In this document: positions 46,923 to 59,580 of the stretch, in pieces
Position numbering within the stretch: the stretch's first letter is position 1
Layout of the letters: every line of letters begins with the position of its first letter
Assembly (NCBI GenBank): GCA_029721435.1
Contig: CM056587.1
Location: 20,220,667 to 20,284,666 of the forward strand
Length of the DNA: 64,000 nt
Origin: Gymnothorax reevesii
Lineage: Eukaryota; Chordata; Actinopteri; Anguilliformes; Muraenidae
Direction of reading: 5' to 3'
The notes under the pieces: model-generated
The model's database searches: none
Seen by the model: only the letters and a program-made list of their open reading frames with translations
What the model was told of the DNA's origin: nothing
Position numbers and translations under genes: made by a program

Positions 46923-47440
46923 CTGTTCTCAGTCATTTTCATAATTAACAGAAGGTTCACTCCGAGAGCACTCCACACTTATCAGGTGCTGCTTGTTCTC
47001 CCCGATTAGGTAAGACGACAATCATTCATCTGGACGCGTAATTGCTGTATTTAAATCAACATTATACAAAATTGCAAACCAGTGGACTCTCATGCAAACA
47101 GCTGGAGCCGCTCGCTTTTTATAGCCTATTGAACTGCCGAGCGCTAATTTTTTTTATTAACCCACACAATACCGAGAGTGAAAGTCTGCGTTTCATCGGA
47201 ACGCGGACCAGTTCAATCAACGTGAAGCATTGGCCTATTAATGAGTAAATTATTTTTCTGTACTGAATTTAGCCCATGATTTCATCGCTGTTAGATTGCA
47301 TATGGAGTGAAACCGTATCCTCAGTTGCCAATTACAATAATTGGAAAACACGTCAATAAAGGAAAATGATTGAGAACTAGCCAGGACTAATTGTTGGGCA
47401 TAAAGGGCCGTATCTTTGCCCCCCCCCAACTAGCTACGCC

Positions 47441-47938
47441 ACTGTTTTGAAGTGGTTTTCATTTGAATCCAAACAGCCAGGCTGTGAGGAATTGTATTTA
47501 TTTCTTAATACTGCAACAAACCAGCTGCATGCGCAGTAAGTTTCGGGTGGCACAGATTCAAGCATTCCTCCCACGCCGTGTGAACAGCACAGTGTGGGGA
47601 GTGAAGAGCTCTGTCCATGCAGCTGTGCATTTGGCCCTAGCATGACTTTGGGCTGTGTCTCCTGCACTGTTATGTGTCTCAGTGAAAAAGGATTTGTCTG
47701 ATAGGCAGTAAATATCATATTGCCTGGAGGTGTTTTCCACTGTTATTGAGGTGTGTCATGAAGGAAACATCTCAAATGCAAATGGCCAAAAGATGCACTT
47801 TGAGTATCGATTTCTAGTAGTTAGCTGGGTAGAAATAGAAGCTTAATTTTGACTTGATTTTATTATTTCCAAAAACATAAGAAAATTGAAAGCACTATAA
47901 TATCATCATTATGATTATTATTATTATTAATTATTATT

Positions 47939-47975
<37 letters not shown>

Positions 47976-48017
47976 TTAACCCAGCAATTACCCTATAATC
48001 AATTTTTTTTTAAACTA
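47441..48017. other. No gene recognised
   Basis: No motif was found apart from the trinucleotide repeat at 47912-47975. Confidence 0.45.
47912..47975. repeat. ATT/TAA inverted microsatellite
   Basis: (ATT)n followed by (TAA)n; the two halves can pair as a hairpin. Confidence 0.9.
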
Positions 48018-48260
48018 GAGCACTCGGCAACCGAGTACATGTACCGAAGGCCCCCCAGTTGTGCCCAGATCGCCTCAGAGTACCCAAAATCAATAGGTGT
48101 CGTGAACTTAGCATAATACATGTCCCTTCAAAATTTGAAAAGAATCGGCGGAGTTATGTGGGCTGTAGAGCGTTCACAAGAAAATCTCTGCGGACGTGGA
48201 TGCGGATGCGTACGCGTGACGAGGCCAAATCCCTCCGAACTCGTTCGGGGATACAATAAA
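48018..48260. repeat. Unclassified repeat-like segment
   Basis: It starts with a small hairpin (ACTCGGCAACCGAGT) and ends GGACGTGGATGCGGATGCG, ACTCGTTCGGGGATAC. The GGACGTGGATGCGGATGCG cluster is similar in style to those inside the elements at 21198 and 36867. The class is unknown. Confidence 0.35.
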
Positions 48261-49484
48261 ATTTCTTGCACTGTAAGTAGAATCACAAAAGTTCATAATA
48301 TTGATTAATATGGATAATTTTTCTTACAACAAAGCACAAATCCTACCTCAGAGAATCCCGCAATTACTTTCTAGAGTAAGGCCTGGCCATGATCACCCCA
48401 GGGAGTCAAGACCACATTCCTTTTCCCTCCATGTACCCCAAATTATGCAACACTTAAACAAAAAGTAGCATTGTGCATTTGCATTAAAGTAACATTCCAG
48501 TAGGAGCAGCCATGGGGAGCTGGTTCCCGAAAGGAACCAGAAAATCTTGTAGGTGAAATTCGAGCCCTCATGATACTTAATCTCTGATTGCTTTATGTAA
48601 TACTGACCCAGTTTTGCAGCACTGACACCATCTCACTTTAGCTGCTGTTACAAAGAAGTATTGTTCCACCGCCAGGCGGTTAATCCTCACTAAAAACTAA
48701 AAAATCTTTGCGGCGGTTTACACTCCTGCGGAACATTTCTCCCTATTACATAATCCACCAAGTATAATTATATCACCCATGGAAGCGCTTACTGGCTTAT
48801 GTGCTCAGTTTTTTCAGCCCTTTTGTCTAAAAACAAAAAATTTTTGAACCTCCATGTCTCACCGTTTTTTAAACAATCTCCGCGTCATTGCATCAGAGGT
48901 CTAAAATCACTAACAAATCTCCAAATGCTGATCTTTAGTGACTTTAATGACAACAATTCCTGGAAGCTTTCCTTTCAAATCTGTTAACTTAAACAAGCTT
49001 CCAAGCCTACTCAGGGTCCAGGTTTAAGACTGCATTCAAGTTAACCCTGCTCAAGTCTATGCGCATTGACGCTGACTTTAACCCTGGGGGAGGGCAAAAA
49101 ATGTTGGTGATATTTGTTGACGTCACCAAAGTTTTACTAGCCTACATTTGTTTCAGTCAAAATGTGTGTCATACCTTCCTATGAAGTTACTTTTATAAAG
49201 TGTATTTGAGGAATTACTTATCTATAAGTAAATCGCATTGGGTTCAAGTGCCTGCTGTTTTTATGAACGCATTAAAAAAATCTTCTTTTTTCTTTCCCCA
49301 ATTTATTTGGCTTTTCCATTATTTGCCAACCTTTTTGGAATTCGAGTTGTATACCTGCCGATAGCAATGTACTATCCGGATTAACTGTGGTACACAGTTT
49401 TTAATGAAATAAAAACATACAAACATCAGCGTAGGTGGAAGTTCATTCAAACTCCCTTAATTATACAGGACTGTAAGCATTAAT
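48261..49484. other. No gene recognised
   Basis: A small palindrome, ACCGCCAGGCGGTT, lies at 48669. Frames at 48799-48987 are unrecognised. Confidence 0.45.
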
Positions 49485-49830
49485 GTCCATTCATCCATTA
49501 TCTTTACCGCTTCTTCCTCTCTATGGTCGTTGGGAAGCTGGAGTCTATCTTAGACTATAGGCAAAAGGTAGGGACACACCCTGGACAGTTCGCCAATCCA
49601 TTGCAGGGCACGGACACCATTCACGACCCATTCAGTCACACACTCATACCTATGGGCAATTTAGTGCCTTCAATTAGCCTGAAGTGCATGTCTTTGGACT
49701 GTGATAAGAAACCGGAGTACTTGGAGTATACTCACGGGAACACGGGGTGAACATGCAAGCTCCCCACAGAAAGGCCCCCGGCTCCATTTGAATCCATGAC
49801 AATCTTGCCGTGAAGCTGCAGTGCTAAAAG
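49485..49830 (+). repeat. Common fish interspersed repeat
   Basis: It reads CCATTCATCCATTATCTTTA at its start, then CACCCTGGACAGTTCGCCAA, TGCATGTCTTTGGACTGTG and AACATGCAAGCTCCCCACAG. This is a ubiquitous fish repeat of LINE-tail type. A partial copy lies at 55645-55830. Confidence 0.75.
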
Positions 49831-51740
49831 TTCAGTCTGTACATTTCAGCTTCATGTAGGTCCAACTACTTTGCCTGTTTTAATACAATGCACACTATTC
49901 TATAATGCTGAGTGAGTTCTTATGTGATTCACTAAACTGGAAACAATAACTTTTGGGAAAGAAGTGTGGATGCAGTGAACAGGAATCATGGGTAAATTTG
50001 TGTCAAGTTTGGCATCAAAGTCAGGAAATGTAGAGTGAGTTAGCGGTTTTTTGAATGATTGTCCTGATGTGGAAATATTTTGCCTCGAGCGCAGTATCAG
50101 GATTGGAGAGGCAATGACCCACCTGTAGTGCTGTGGGGGGAATCCAGTGACCCCGCCGTCACTATCTGCACCAGAGCAAATGCACTTCCGTCTCAGAGTG
50201 AAACGACAAAATTTTGTGAGCTGATTGGCCACGGGGAAAAGCAAAATTTGATAGAAGTTTGGAAAAAGATTCAAATAGTGCTTCATGGGTTTGCTGATTT
50301 TTATTAGTGTTTCGATGCATTTTAAGAGGGAAAGACTATTTGCTCTCAAGCAAGACGTTTGTTGCAACTAGGGGACAGAAAACTAATTTTCCACCTATTT
50401 GGCCAGTATGGTAATTTGACCCCCTTCTCCAGCAGAGGTTTTCAGTGGATTTTCACTCCTTTGGGAAGAAAACAGATAAAGAAGCTGATATGAATTTATA
50501 ATACTTCAGTAATTAAAATGTCAAGGGATTTTTCTCTCATCCATTTACTGTGATTTTGCCTACATTAATTCTACCCGATTACAATCTAGATTTCCTGTTT
50601 GCTGGGGTGGTTTGATGGTTCATTAATCAAATATTATTTTTAGTTTGGTGAAAGGAGCCAATTCCCCAGTTCTGTATCAGCTGTTACCAATGATTACAGC
50701 TTTGCCAGGTAACATCATCTCAAGGAAATGCTATAGAGGTTTGCCAAAGCCTTGTCTCATACCAGTGATGGTCAAAAGAATAATTATGGGCTAAATTGGT
50801 TATGTCAAAAGGTAGACTCATTGCGAGTCCTTTGAGGGAAGTATTGCATCATCTGCAATTTATTTGGGGTTTTAAATTCAGTTGTGATAATGAGCTGTGT
50901 CGTGTGCTACTTGCCCCAATTAGGTCAGATGTTTGATTTCTCATCAAACAGTTTTTCATCGGTGAAATGCTGAAAGGTATGTCTTTACTGTGCTAGAAAG
51001 ATTCCAATACTTCTTTAGAAGTTTTGTCTAATTTCTGTGCTGGTCCGAGCTTGACCATGTTCAACTTCATATGTGAATTAATTGGCCAAAAGAATAAACT
51101 ACATTTGCTATTACAACGGCTACGCCATTTTTGTTGTCAGTGTTAAATGTCGCACTGTTGTTTTTAAGAGCATGGTTGGGTAGGATGGAAATGAGAATTT
51201 TTTGGGGGGGGGATGTTATCCCGAGTTGGCTATATCGAGCACAAGCGATGAATATCTTTGGCCTAAAAGCCGTATTTTCACTATCCATTGTCTTTTCAGG
51301 ATCTGGTCAATCTGGAAGTGGTTATAAAAACTTTTCAGATTCCCTATGTTTATATGGGAAGTGGTGAAGTGATACAGTAACTATTTATCAGACTCCGTAG
51401 GCTTATACTGCTTGCAAACTAGAACACAGCAATGCTTTTAATGACAGCATTTAAGCTTCTGACCTTGATTATGACATCAGATGAAATAACCGCTGTGTGC
51501 ACATGGACAACTGGCATCTTTTTCATTGCGAAAAGTTGCATTTATTTCATTTCCAGCATACAAGAACAATCTGGTGAATAATGTTACCTCTTGACCTGGT
51601 CTGGAGGGTGGTCAGTGCCTCAGCCACACATTGATGGCTTCAACAGACAACATGTGCCTGTAAGCATAAGCATGGAATGGCCTCATGGTGGCTGGTGTCT
51701 TGGCCACATATTTTTACTTCCACTTACTTTTACTTTGCCA
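49831..51740. other. No gene recognised
   Basis: A 155-codon minus-strand frame at 49900-50367 is the longest non-repeat frame here, but it has no recognisable domain and no splice or promoter support. A G run is at 51201-51211. No other structure was seen. Confidence 0.4.
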
Positions 51741-52215
51741 GCAGCCATACCACTACTCCATCTGCTCCAAATGCGAGTTGAAGCTAAGCAGGTGTGGGCT
51801 TGGTTAGTACTTCGATGGAAGACTACCTGGGAAAACAAAGTTGCTGCTGAATGAGGTGTTGGTGGGCAGCGGGTTACGATCTTCCCTCAGGTGGAGTAAT
51901 CCCCAAATGCCCCAGTGCAAGGATGAGGACACTGTACGGAAGGAGATGCTATCTTTCGGATAAGACGTTAAACTGAGGATCTGACTCACTGTGGTCATTA
52001 AAGATCCTGTGACACTCTTTGACTAGAAAAGGGGGTTCCCAGTGTCATGGCTAAAGTCCCAGCCTGGCTCTTTTAACCTCCCACCTAGTCATCCCCTGAT
52101 CTAATTGGCTGAGCAAATTGTCCTCTTCCTCAACTCTCAAGGCTCCCTTGAAAAAGAGATCTCAATTTCAAAGGGACTTCCCTGGTTAAATGAAGGTTAA
52201 ATGAAAATAAAATAA
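51741..52215 (+). mobile_element. 5S-rRNA-derived SINE
   Basis: The head reads GCCATACCAC, then GAAGCTAAGCAGGTGTGGGC, TTGGTTAGTACTTCGATGG and AAGACTACCTGGGAA. These align with most of 5S rRNA, including its internal Pol III control region. The body has CTTTCGGATAAGACGTTAAA and the 3' end has CCCTGGTTAAATGAAGGTTA. Fish 5S SINEs (SINE3-like) are transcribed by Pol III. Base changes in the control region make activity unlikely. Confidence 0.85.
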
Positions 52216-54176
52216 GTCTCGGGGAAAATATTTGCACGAATAATATCCCAGGTCCGACCAAGCTTTGGGCACTGAATTTCCCTCGGGGGGGGGGGTGGCG
52301 GGGTGGCGGGGGAATGTTAGGGGATATCCTGTAGATGGTTGAATCTCTGAAAAACAATTAAAAGGCAGTTCTGAAGAAGAATGAATGGGGAAGAGACAAG
52401 TACCACAACAGCGTGTCAAGTGATTATATCTGCCTTTATTTTTAAGAAACATTGAGGGCATTATTCTGTTTTGTCTGGAAACATCTTGTTACTGGTTGCA
52501 TTGGCAGAGAGATTGTCACCTTGGAAAGCAGCCAGCCACGTATCTTAGACCTCTATTTGCCTGGTTAGGAATCACTTTCTGTTTCATGTTGGCACAGAGC
52601 TATTTCCATGATTGAAGTTCATGGCCAAAGGCAGTCCCTGTAGAAGAGATGCCACAATTCATAATTTACCCTTTTGGCAGAGGCTTAAATGCAATGTAAC
52701 TAAGTAACGAAAGTACACTTCAAAGTGTAAACAAACATAACCCAAGCCATGGAAAAGGAGAGCTGCGATGGTGTAGGTGAACTGCAAGTCTATGTTGCAA
52801 AACTGGAAATAACAAAGGCAGATGGGGGTATTTTCACTCAGTTACAGAATTGCTGAGACCATCTGATTCCACTTATTGCGCTGTTTTTACTGGAAAACGA
52901 TGGCCATAATTAATTGTACGTTCAGTATCACATATTTACCGTCATAGTTGATAATTATGTTAGTCTTGAGAAATCTTGAGAAAATACAGTAATAATTCGA
53001 GTAAAATGCTCTGAATCAAGTAGACTGAGATCCTTGGATAATTTTCAGCCTTCAAACTCAAGTGCATCAACATTTAAGACTACTTCATAAACAAAATACT
53101 TATTTGCCGATTCAAATTTTTAAAAAAATTATCAACTGAAAGGCAAAATTGGTACTTGGGTAGAATAATTGGTTGGATGGAAATGTATGGGTCATAACCA
53201 GAGTAGTTTTGAGTCATAACAGAGCAATCAAAGTCTAAATGAAAAACATGGGCTCAACTAACAAAGAACATTACTGACATGAGCATTCATCAGGAAAATC
53301 AATGAATAAAGTACCAAAATGTTTGCCATGATAGTCCAAAAAAAAAAAAAAATGTTAACACCCCCAGCGCCTTCCGCTGTCAGCTCGAAATGACACAAGT
53401 CGCACAGTTTGTCAGCACTGTTCCCTAACTGATGCTTAATGGAAACATGGCAGATTGAAATGTGAACAGAATAAAGCTCAAAGGAGATGCAGCTGTTATG
53501 TGACTCCTCTCCCGTAGAATGAGGAGCTGTGAAACACTTTGAGAAAATGCTACAATTTCCGTTGTGTTTGAAATAAATAGTTGCTCTCAGAGAACGGTCC
53601 CAAGAGCCAAGTCTGTGACCAGAGCTGTTGACTCAAGTGAGTCATGTCATGATAGACCCTGCTGGATTGCAATTTATATTGAAAGCCACAGAAAAATAAA
53701 CATAACACTCAGTGTTATATTAAAAGCGGCTCTCTGCCATGATGTCGCAATGAGAGGGTCTGTTCCTCATGTCACACGTGGCTTTGGTTACCCACAGTAT
53801 GGACATTACTTTTCATTTTTCAATTATCGTTTAAAAACTGCATTTTGTCTTCACTCTGGTTATTTTTGTTGAATGTTAAAAATGGTTTGATGATCTAAAA
53901 CATTTTAGTATGACAAGTATGCAAAAAAAAAAAAAAGAAATCAGAAAAGGGGCAAATAAATATGCAAATGTACCATATATATGCCTTCTATGTCAACTGG
54001 CATATCTGTGAAAAGTAAGGACTCCTTGATTGGTTTGTGTCTTGCATTCTTCCTTATCCCGGCTGTGTCTCGTTTCCTAGTTTTCAACCTTCGTACCTGT
54101 GGCCTCTATTCATACTCCCTCCTTTAAATTGCAAGTTGCTGGATTGTAATTCACTGTGGGGTCTATTCTCCCAAAT
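52216..54176. other. No gene recognised
   Basis: Contains a G-rich run at 52287-52313 and poly-A runs at 53338-53353 and 53923-53935. A 102-codon frame at 53564-53872 has no recognisable motif. Confidence 0.4.
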
Positions 54177-54178
54177 TA

Positions 54179-54720
54179 CACTGCCCGGCCAAAAAAAAAG
54201 TCACCGCTTGGAAGTTAATGAACAAATTCTAAAATTGGATCATTATTGCGGTTATTAATATGTTTCAGATGACAATAATCATTTTAACCCTGACTGATGA
54301 AGTGCGTCGCTATTCATTTCTTAAAACATCATGTCGGAAAACACATTCCCTGATGGTGGAAAAGATGTTGCCGTATTTCAGAACGGGCAAGTTATTGGCC
54401 TGTATTTAGCAAAGAAAACCATGAATGACAAAACCAAGCAGGAGGAATCATTTTCACAAACGAATTTTCCACCCCAAAGTCCTGACCTTGAACATAATAA
54501 AAGTTATTGGGATGTGCTCAAGACCACCGAGTGGTTCAACCATTATGTCGAGAAGACAAGATCTTGGACAAAAATCATGGCATTTCTGATTGAAAAGAAA
54601 TGTTCTGGCATTGCATATAGTTGTCAAAACAATGACAAGACGAATATGCACTGTAATCAAAGCTACAGGGGTTCCAACTAAATATTTGAGTATGCGACTT
54701 TTTTTTTTGGCGAGGCAGTG
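54179..54720 (+). mobile_element. Short Tc1-like element with TA flanks
   Basis: TA at 54177-54178 and 54721-54722 flank ends CACTGCCCGGCCAAAAAAAA and the complement of CACTGCCTCGCCAAAAAAAA, an inverted repeat of about 24 bases. The interior keeps a C-terminal transposase remnant with FPPQSPDL and YWDVLKT. At 542 bases it is an internally deleted Tc1-type element. Confidence 0.85.
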
Positions 54721-54722
54721 TA

Positions 54723-55644
54723 TATATACTATATAATTTAAAAAAATAATTAAATAATATAAATTGATAAATATAATTTAAAATAAAAAAATTTTAATTC
54801 TGCATGTAAAGATAGTGGACATACGAGTTTTCGTTTCTTATCAGTTTGGAGATTCGAGGTTTTATCAGCAGGCCCACGATAATCAAATTTAAAGTCTGGT
54901 TTGCGTTTTCCGTGGACCACAACTGCATTTTCTTGGTTAATCAGAAAATCCTTTTTCCATGTTTTCCTGATAGCCATAATCAATGAGCTTTGTACAGAGT
55001 CTGCCTCTCATTTGGATCAGTCACACCTCTTTCATAAGGCCGCCTACATTCTGAAGTTAAGCGCTGTGGGCGTGATCGAAGCGAGTCGGGGAGAATACGC
55101 ATAACTCAAATGCGCTTAACTCGAATCGCGTAAAAAAAGACTTTCGAGCAAATGGGAGAATAGACCCCTGTGTGCTTAATCCCAGTCCATATTTACAGGT
55201 TAAACTTTTCATCTTTTTACAGTAAAATGTAACCTTTAATGATAGTAATTTAGATAGCAATGATAGATTGACGCAAGCTACTGTACCTTCCTTACTTAGT
55301 TAATGAGGACAAGCTCCCCAGCCTTTCTCAAGAGTCTGTCCTAAGATCACAACTGCGTTCCAGCTAATCCTGTCCCAGTATGTTCCTAATTCCAGTTTAT
55401 TGGGAACAAGCTCCTTCTGATATAATCAGGATCAGAACCACATTCCTCCTAAACTACTCCTTCCTTCCCTGGGACAGCTCAGCAATCCTGGAAAGCCCCT
55501 TGGCTAGCAATTAACAACACCGCCTAACTTTGCCTACTACATCTGAACTGAACTGTGCTTTCCTCCTCTGGGCTGCATTCCACTGTTACCGTATTGTACT
55601 CCGCCTACACACTTGATTCCTGGTCTGGATTATAACAACTGGGC
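54723..55644. other. No gene recognised
   Basis: A/T-rich at the start. The CCAGTTTATTGGGAAC near 55393 and the nearby CCCAG words form short inverted pairs only. Confidence 0.4.
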
Positions 55645-55830
55645 AATACAGAGTCTCCAATTAGACAGACATGCATGTCTTTGGACTGTGGAATGTTACT
55701 GGAGTGCCCAGAAGAAACCCACGTGAACACTAGGAGAACATGCAAACTCCACACACAAAGGCCACAGGGTGGATTCAAACACATCACCTTTTTGCTGTTA
55801 AGAGGCAGAGCTACCCTGTACTCAATAGAA
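55645..55830 (+). repeat. Partial copy of common fish repeat
   Basis: GCATGTCTTTGGACTGTGGA, GAGAACATGCAAACTCCACA and a GATTCAAACACATCACC end match the family at 49485. Confidence 0.7.
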
Positions 55831-57239
55831 AAGTGAAAATAAACCCCAGTGCTTTAGGGGGCTTGTCAATATACTGAATGCATTCAAATTTGTCTCTGTT
55901 TATGTTCAGCTGAAAAACGAACGGTAGAGTGTTCAAAAATGAATAAGCATGCGTTAATTTTTGACCGGATGGCATCCAAAAACGAACGCAGCTACCCTCT
56001 CTCGTGTTACAAAATGAATCTGCTCTCCACTTCACAAAATTTACACCAACATGCGCAAATATTTCCGTCTTACGAGAAAAAAATTCCCCGTCTCCCATCC
56101 TGCAGAATTTGTAAGTATATTGTAAGGTACATGCCTATTAAACGACAGTTTTCGCATTGACTAAAAAAGTCCTACCAAATCTCCAGTTTTGAGATTATGT
56201 CTTTACCGATCGTCAATCTTCTGCTATATGCTTACTCTTTTCATCGAGTTCGATTAGATGCTTTAACACATTCCACACTCAAGATAAATAAACCGGAGAT
56301 AAATTGTGATTCTCCCGTACCGGGGTACGTTCAAATGTTGCTGTGAATACTTTACTGGAGTGAACATCGCTGCCGTGTGGTGTCAGTATGCCACGTTTTC
56401 CTTCTTATATAAAAAACATTTTAGAATTCCAAATCATGATGTGACCGCTAGGCAATTTGTATGCAAAAGATTGTAAATAAATTAAATTAAATACTTCAAA
56501 ATTATAGTTTACGCATTGTATCACAACATCTGTGCCACAGCCTAAGTTTAATTCTACTATTTTGAGTATAAGAACTAGGATAACTATATCAAATTGCAAA
56601 ATTATTATAATCCTTTCTTTTTAAACCTGTGAATGCGCAAGCCAAAGGAAAAAAAAAAGCCACACTTTACAGCCCACTACGGACACAATGAGTTCTGCAA
56701 TGATATTCAGATTTTGTTCCATTGATTGTTGCAGATTTTGTAGGCTTCCATTTGTCATCTATATTATAATAGCCGAGTGGCCTGTGTGTATGTGTGTGTA
56801 TGGCCACTCAGTGCTAGACTCCACCGGGCCCGTATCAGTGTTAGATTCCACTGGGCGCGTATCTGCAGCATAGCGGGAGCGACGCTATTATAATATAGAC
56901 ATACAGACAAACATTTCATTATAAGGGAAACTAACGTGTTGACCAAGAACAATGATTGAAATCAGGTCACTAATCTCATCCGTTTCAAGGGATGTTTTCT
57001 GCCCCCCAGAATTCCGTCCACCAGCCGCCACTGTTGTACAGTATTTTTTTCAGTTTGAAGTCACAACACATGAAACCGCCGCTCTGTGGGAGCTGCCGAC
57101 GACAAGTCCAGATCTAGACAAGCAGATGAGCGAAGTAAAACCTCCGCATGTGCTCAGCATTATAAAATCAGCATGTCTGAATGTTAATAAATATTTATCC
57201 CCCCTTCCCCCTTTATGAATATAACTCTTATTTTATGGG

Positions 57240-58521
57240 TGTTGTGCTCCGTGGTCTGCGTGCCTGGTTAGTTTATTTTAGGGTTTCATCATTTTGGTTT
57301 TGTCAGTTTTTAGTCCATGTCTGAGTTCGCATTTCATTCCTTTCCCGTGTTAATCCAGTCCACGTTTTACCCATGTACTGTCTTTGCTTTCTCCCTGGTC
57401 GCGTCATTGTTTGTAGCAGTTTCTGTCTTAATTGATTGTGGCACTGTTTCGGGTGATTTAATGGATTCTGGGTTTCATCCTTCCTTCTCTTCTCGTTTGC
57501 TAGTTTCCCCTTGCTTTCCTATGTACTAACACTACTAACAGTTAGTTTGGTTAGTAATTTTAAGAAAACATCAAACATTGTATATAATACTAATTTACTA
57601 ACGAGCACCCGGGATTGTATAGCTGCACTTACTAATTGACTAATTATCTCTCAGTAGTCGCCCTGTTCTTGTCTCCGCCCCTTGATTTTCTATTCACTGG
57701 CTTTGCTAAATTTTCTGCAGACCCTCTGCATTCTTATTATCTATTCTGGCTCTTATTCTGTACACTTAGGAGTCTTTTTATACAGTTTATTTATCCCGTC
57801 TTTGGGATTGTCTTGTGATCCCCGCCTGTGTGTTAATGTTTATCAGTTTCATCTAATTGGTTTCCCTCGTGTTCCACTCCTTGTTAATTATATTAAGTTC
57901 CTGCACCTGTGTCTGTGTGTTCCCCCTACCTTATATCTGTCAGCCTCTGCAGCAAGCCTTCAGATCTGACTTCGCTCCCACTCCCGCTCCCATCACTTCT
58001 CCCGACCCTGTGCACTTTCCTCTGGTCCCCACACTTCTTCTCTGTGTTCCAGTCAGCCGCTTACCCAGCCCAGCCTACCCTTCCTGCTGCTCAGCCCCTG
58101 GTGCCCTTGTCCTCCAGTGCCCCCTGTGTGCCTGTCTCCTTCGCCGTCTCCAGAGCCCAGTGTGCCTGTCTCCTTCCACGTCTCCAGAGCCCAGTGTGCC
58201 TGTCTCCTTCACCGTCTCCAGAGCCCAGTGTGCCTGTCTCCTTCGCCGTCTCCAGAGCCCAGTGTGCCTGTCTCCTTCGCTGTCTCCAGAGCCCAGTGTG
58301 CTTGTCTCCTTCGCCGTCTCCAGAGCCCAGTGTGCCTGTCTCCTTCGTCGTCTCCAGAGCCCAGTGTGCCTGTCTCCTTCGCCGTCTCCAGAGCCGCTCC
58401 TGGCGTCTCTCCCCTTTTTGTCTCTCCCAGTTCCGAGTGTTCTGAGTTCAGTTCCGAGTCTTGTTTCCGAGTTTTCCAAGTTCCCAGTGCTCCTAGTGTT
58501 TCCCTCCCCAAATCCGTAACA
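57240..58521 (+). mobile_element. Solo LTR with internal minisatellite
   Basis: It begins TGTTGTGCTCCGTGG and ends AATCCGTAACA, with the near-identical pentamers ATGGG and AAGGG outside. It shares GGGATTGTATAGCTGCACTT and other phrases with the LTR at 35677. No gag or pol is adjacent. Confidence 0.6.
58117..58400. repeat. 34-bp minisatellite, about 8 copies
   Basis: The unit CAGTGTGCCTGTCTCCTTCG, then CCGTCTCCAGAGCC, repeats every 34 bases with single-base variants (CACGTC, CGTCGTC, TGTCTC). Because 34 is not a multiple of three and lacks stops, several long frames cross it on both strands; these are not genes. Confidence 0.95.
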
Positions 58522-59213
58522 AAGGGTGTCATCAGTTCGATTAATTAATCAGCTTGATTGCAAGATAAACGACTAAGTAGCCTAGTTTTGTGATGCCATG
58601 GGGATTAGCTGGTTCAAGGATACGAGATCTCGGAGTGAGACCTGAATTCATGTGACACGCTAGAATACCAGTGACAAGACTTTTGGATGATGTGCACAAT
58701 TAATACTTAATTTGTTCAGCCTACTGAGTTTAATATGTTTTTGTTTAGACAACCGGAATATGTTTTTGTTCAGAGAATAGGAGTAGGTCGCATGTAATCC
58801 CATTCCTGAAGCATCACCTAAATTGGCAAATGATCTTTAGCAGGCGGATTATACCCAGTACATGAAAAAAAAACTAACAATGACAATGAGAACAATTTCA
58901 CTTAAAGGAACTGAGAATTTAAAATAGGCCTATACATTTATATAAACCGTCATCTGTATTCAGTTGTCGTTCACAAAAGAATACCCGCGCCCATAATCTA
59001 AAAGCTCACTTTATACATAGATGAACGCATCAGGCCTTGGGCAGGCATCGGAGAATGAACGCATCAGAGAAAGAACGGAAGGGTGTTCATCATAGAACGT
59101 AGTGACCAGGTTTGCAGCTTCGAGCGCATCCAAAAATTAACAGGCGTCCGTTCAAAAATGAACGCGTTCACTGATCAGAATATTGACAAACTCCCTTAGG
59201 GACAATGTGTTAC

Positions 59214-59580
59214 TCAGCTAGCATGCATGTGAACCTTTTCAGTTCCATAGAAAGCACAAGAGACAATGGTGCAGTCGAGTAGCAGGCAAATTTTGTCCAG
59301 AGCCCAGTGGTTCATCAGGCTGGTGCTTAACTCTGGTTCCAGTGGCACAAGGCGACTAAGAGTATAGCTACTCCCTAGGCCATTGCAGGTTACCCCCCAG
59401 CTCTTGGTCAGATTTCCTCCAACAATTTGCCAATAACATATTGTGCACCTGGGCAGAGAAGGCACTGTGGGAGAGAGGTTTTTTTTTTTGGCCAAGGGCA
59501 CACTATGAAGGCTGTGGGAAGGACTTGAACTCAAGACCTTTCGATACCGAGTCTAGCACACTTAACAACTGTACCACTGC
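59214..59580. repeat. Probable interspersed repeat segment
   Basis: It ends GAACTCAAGACCTTTCG, then AACAACTGTACCACTGC, phrases typical of the tail of fish interspersed repeats. The minus-strand frame of 106 codons is not recognised as a protein. Confidence 0.35.

Larger units (their letters stand above)
45305..47435. mobile_element. Long-TIR DNA element, complete copy
   Basis: The ends pair over more than 120 bases: CCCTTTATGCCCAACAATTA on the left against TAATTGTTGGGCATAAAGGG on the right, continuing through CTCAATCATTTTCCTTTATT. Without the nested insert at 45520-46922 the element is about 730 bases. Partial copies occur at 23890 and 42305. No protein is encoded. The precise outer base and target duplication are uncertain. 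Confidence 0.75.
55858..59195. mobile_element. Candidate 3.3-kb TIR element
   Basis: The left end GGGGCTTGTCAATATACTGA pairs with the complement of the right end, GGGAGTTTGTCAATATTCTG, and TTAG lies outside both (55854-55857, 59196-59199). Inner GAACGCGTTCA-like words recur in both halves. If real, it holds the solo LTR at 57240-58521 as a later insert. No transposase was recognised. Confidence 0.45.

Noticed and set aside
49900..50367. 155-codon minus-strand frame as a gene
   Set aside because: No motif, signal peptide, splice sites or start context; such lengths occur by chance in 64 kb.
51741..52215. A functional 5S rRNA gene
   Set aside because: Only part of 5S is preserved with many changes, and it continues into a SINE body and tail.
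57857..58548. Overlapping Pro/Ser-rich frames up to 220 codons
   Set aside because: They arise from the 34-bp minisatellite in an LTR, open in all frames of both strands.
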